Assembly: GCF_020379485.1 (NCBI RefSeq)
Contig: NC_063444.1
Location: 323,501-387,500, forward strand
Length of the DNA stretch: 64,000 nt
Source: Brassica napus
Taxonomy: Eukaryota; Streptophyta; Magnoliopsida; Brassicales; Brassicaceae
Reading direction: 5' to 3'
Shown here: in pieces, positions 62,900-64,000 of the stretch
Position numbering within the stretch: the stretch's first letter is position 1
How the letters are laid out: each line of letters starts with the position of its first letter
Translations under genes and position numbers: made by a program
Notes under the pieces: model-generated
The model's database searches: none
Told to the model about the DNA's origin: nothing
Seen by the model: the letters and a program-made list of their open reading frames with translations, nothing else

Positions 62900-62949
62900 C
62901 TCTCTTCATTTTAACACTCTCTGAGAAGGAAGAAACTCCGATTCTCAAA

Positions 62950-63489
62950 ATGGGGAGTCGATTGGGAAGACGAGTGGTTCATTTCGCGAATCTCCCGATC
63001 AAGCTTCTGATGCCCACGAAACTGACGAACATCCACGAGTTCGCGCTGAGAACGATCCCATCCGCGACCAAGATCGAGATCAAGCGAGTCCTCGAGTCTC
63101 TATACGGGTTCGAGGTCGAGAAGGTGAACACTTTAAACATGGACGGGAAGAAGAAGAAGCGCGGCGGGTTGCTGATAGCGAAGGCGGACTACAAGAAGGC
63201 TTACGTCACGCTCAAAAACCCTTTGTCGATTTCTAGAGATCTGTTCCCGGTGAAGTTTATTGAGGAAGATAGGAAGAGTAAAGTGAAAGGATCTAGCTTT
63301 GTGGAGGAGGAAGATGATAAGAAGAGTCACTGGCTTGATCAGAAGGAGAGGAGGGAAGTCGGTGGTTATGGTAATGGTAAAGGTCGTCGCGGCGGCGGTG
63401 AAAGGTCTGCTTCGCCGGCGAAAGGTGTTGCTTCTGCTGCGGCGGGGGCGAAGTTTCCATGGAGCAGCATGAGATTTGGTGGCAAGTAA
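62950..63489 (+). CDS. Mitochondrial ribosomal protein uL23m (L23/L15e family)
   Basis: A single exon of 179 aa starting MGSRLGRRVVHFANLPIKLL. The L23 core (NIHEFALRTIPSATKIEIKR, then VLESLYGFEVEKVNTLNMDG) is an RNA-binding alpha/beta fold that contacts 23S-type rRNA at the exit tunnel. A basic loop (GKKKKRGG) follows, with YKKAYVTLKNP at the end of the fold. The C-terminal third is acidic then Gly/Arg-rich (GNGKGRRGGGERSASPAKG). Mitochondrial location is inferred from the Arabidopsis counterpart (At4g39880). The start is supported by the site II/telo-box leader immediately upstream. Confidence 0.93.
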   Translation: MGSRLGRRVVHFANLPIKLLMPTKLTNIHEFALRTIPSATKIEIKRVLESLYGFEVEKVNTLNMDGKKKKRGGLLIAKADYKKAYVTLKNPLSISRDLFPVKFIEEDRKSKVKGSSFVEEEDDKKSHWLDQKERREVGGYGNGKGRRGGGERSASPAKGVASAAAGAKFPWSSMRFGGK

Positions 63490-64000
63490 GGGTTTTTTTC
63501 GTTAGTCCTCAGTTAAGGTTTTATTACCTTGGGGTTTGTGTTTCTCTTTTAGCTGTCGGAATATGGATTTTGTTTCTGTTTCTTTTCGTGAAGTTTCTGT
63601 CTTAATAAGAGACGAGCTTGATCGTGAATCTGAATCTTATAAGCTCTCATAGTTTTTTGGGACTTTTGGCAAATAAATTATTCAATTGCAATCAGCAAGA
63701 GAACTACTAATCTTTGTGTATTACTTTGTGCAATTGAGTTTTATGTTCAATCACGTAAGAATGTTTAAAAAAAAAAAAAAAAGTCAACATTTCAGTTCTG
63801 TTAGCCATTGGTGTCTTCTCTGATCGCTCCAAAAGTTATCTACTAGTTTAGTGGTTCGTTTTAAATTTAGGAGTAAACTAAAAACATCCTAACAAGGTAA
63901 AGAAAAGGTTGGGAAACGTATGCAATTGATGCACTCGCAAGTGTTATTCACAGAGAGAGAGAGTGTGTTGACTCTTATCAACATTATGAAGCTAGGAACA
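63490..64000. other. 3' flank of the uL23m gene to window end
   Basis: Probable 3' UTR followed by AT-rich DNA. An A17-class run lies at 63766-63782 and GAGAGAGAGAG near 63951-63961. No gene is seen before the window edge. Confidence 0.55.

Overview
This is a 64 kb piece of plant nuclear chromosome. GT-AG introns, plant-specific gene families (FLZ zinc finger, DUF630/DUF632, DREB-type ERF, DUF4057) and dense non-autonomous transposons all point that way. From memory of Arabidopsis gene order, the genes run like the distal end of Arabidopsis chromosome 4, roughly At4g39740 to At4g39880. With the GACGACTT-type intergenic repeats this suggests a Brassica or close Brassiceae species (inference; no search was run).

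Layout. 0-5 kb: a ~350-bp tandem repeat, HCC2 (SCO1-like, minus), an F-box/kelch gene broken by one stop codon, and a fragment of a second F-box/kelch gene. 5-11.6 kb: a gene-free stretch, then a 12-exon trehalose-6-phosphate phosphatase (TPPH-like, minus). 12-29 kb: a transposon-rich block with a MITE, a tRNA-derived SINE, a 3.4-kb Mutator-like element with a 9-bp target duplication, a decayed Helitron carrying Rep and RPA remnants, another MITE and a hAT-like element. 29.5-37.1 kb: an intronless RAP2.4-type ERF, a retroposon with 15-bp target duplications, and a DUF630/DUF632 gene. 37-44 kb: a non-autonomous Helitron, an FLZ gene and a nested MITE. 44-51 kb: MIPS1 (inositol-3-phosphate synthase) and a DEDDh exonuclease, both minus. 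51.5-54.5 kb: a wrecked TRAPPC12/TPR gene and a hAT-like element. 55.7-63.5 kb: a membrane protein gene (At4g39840-like), an HN1-like DUF4057 gene, tRNA-Arg(ACG), a TLD-domain gene with a one-base frameshift, and mitochondrial ribosomal protein uL23m.

These are independent housekeeping and regulatory genes, not an operon or a dedicated system. The shared theme is genome evolution: collinearity with Arabidopsis, missing or decaying members (F-box/kelch, TRAPPC12-like, TLD), and intergenic DNA filled by TIR elements, Helitrons and retroposons. I found no CRISPR array, no virus-derived gene and no convincing new multi-gene system. Exon coordinates were worked out by hand from splice sites and reading phase.
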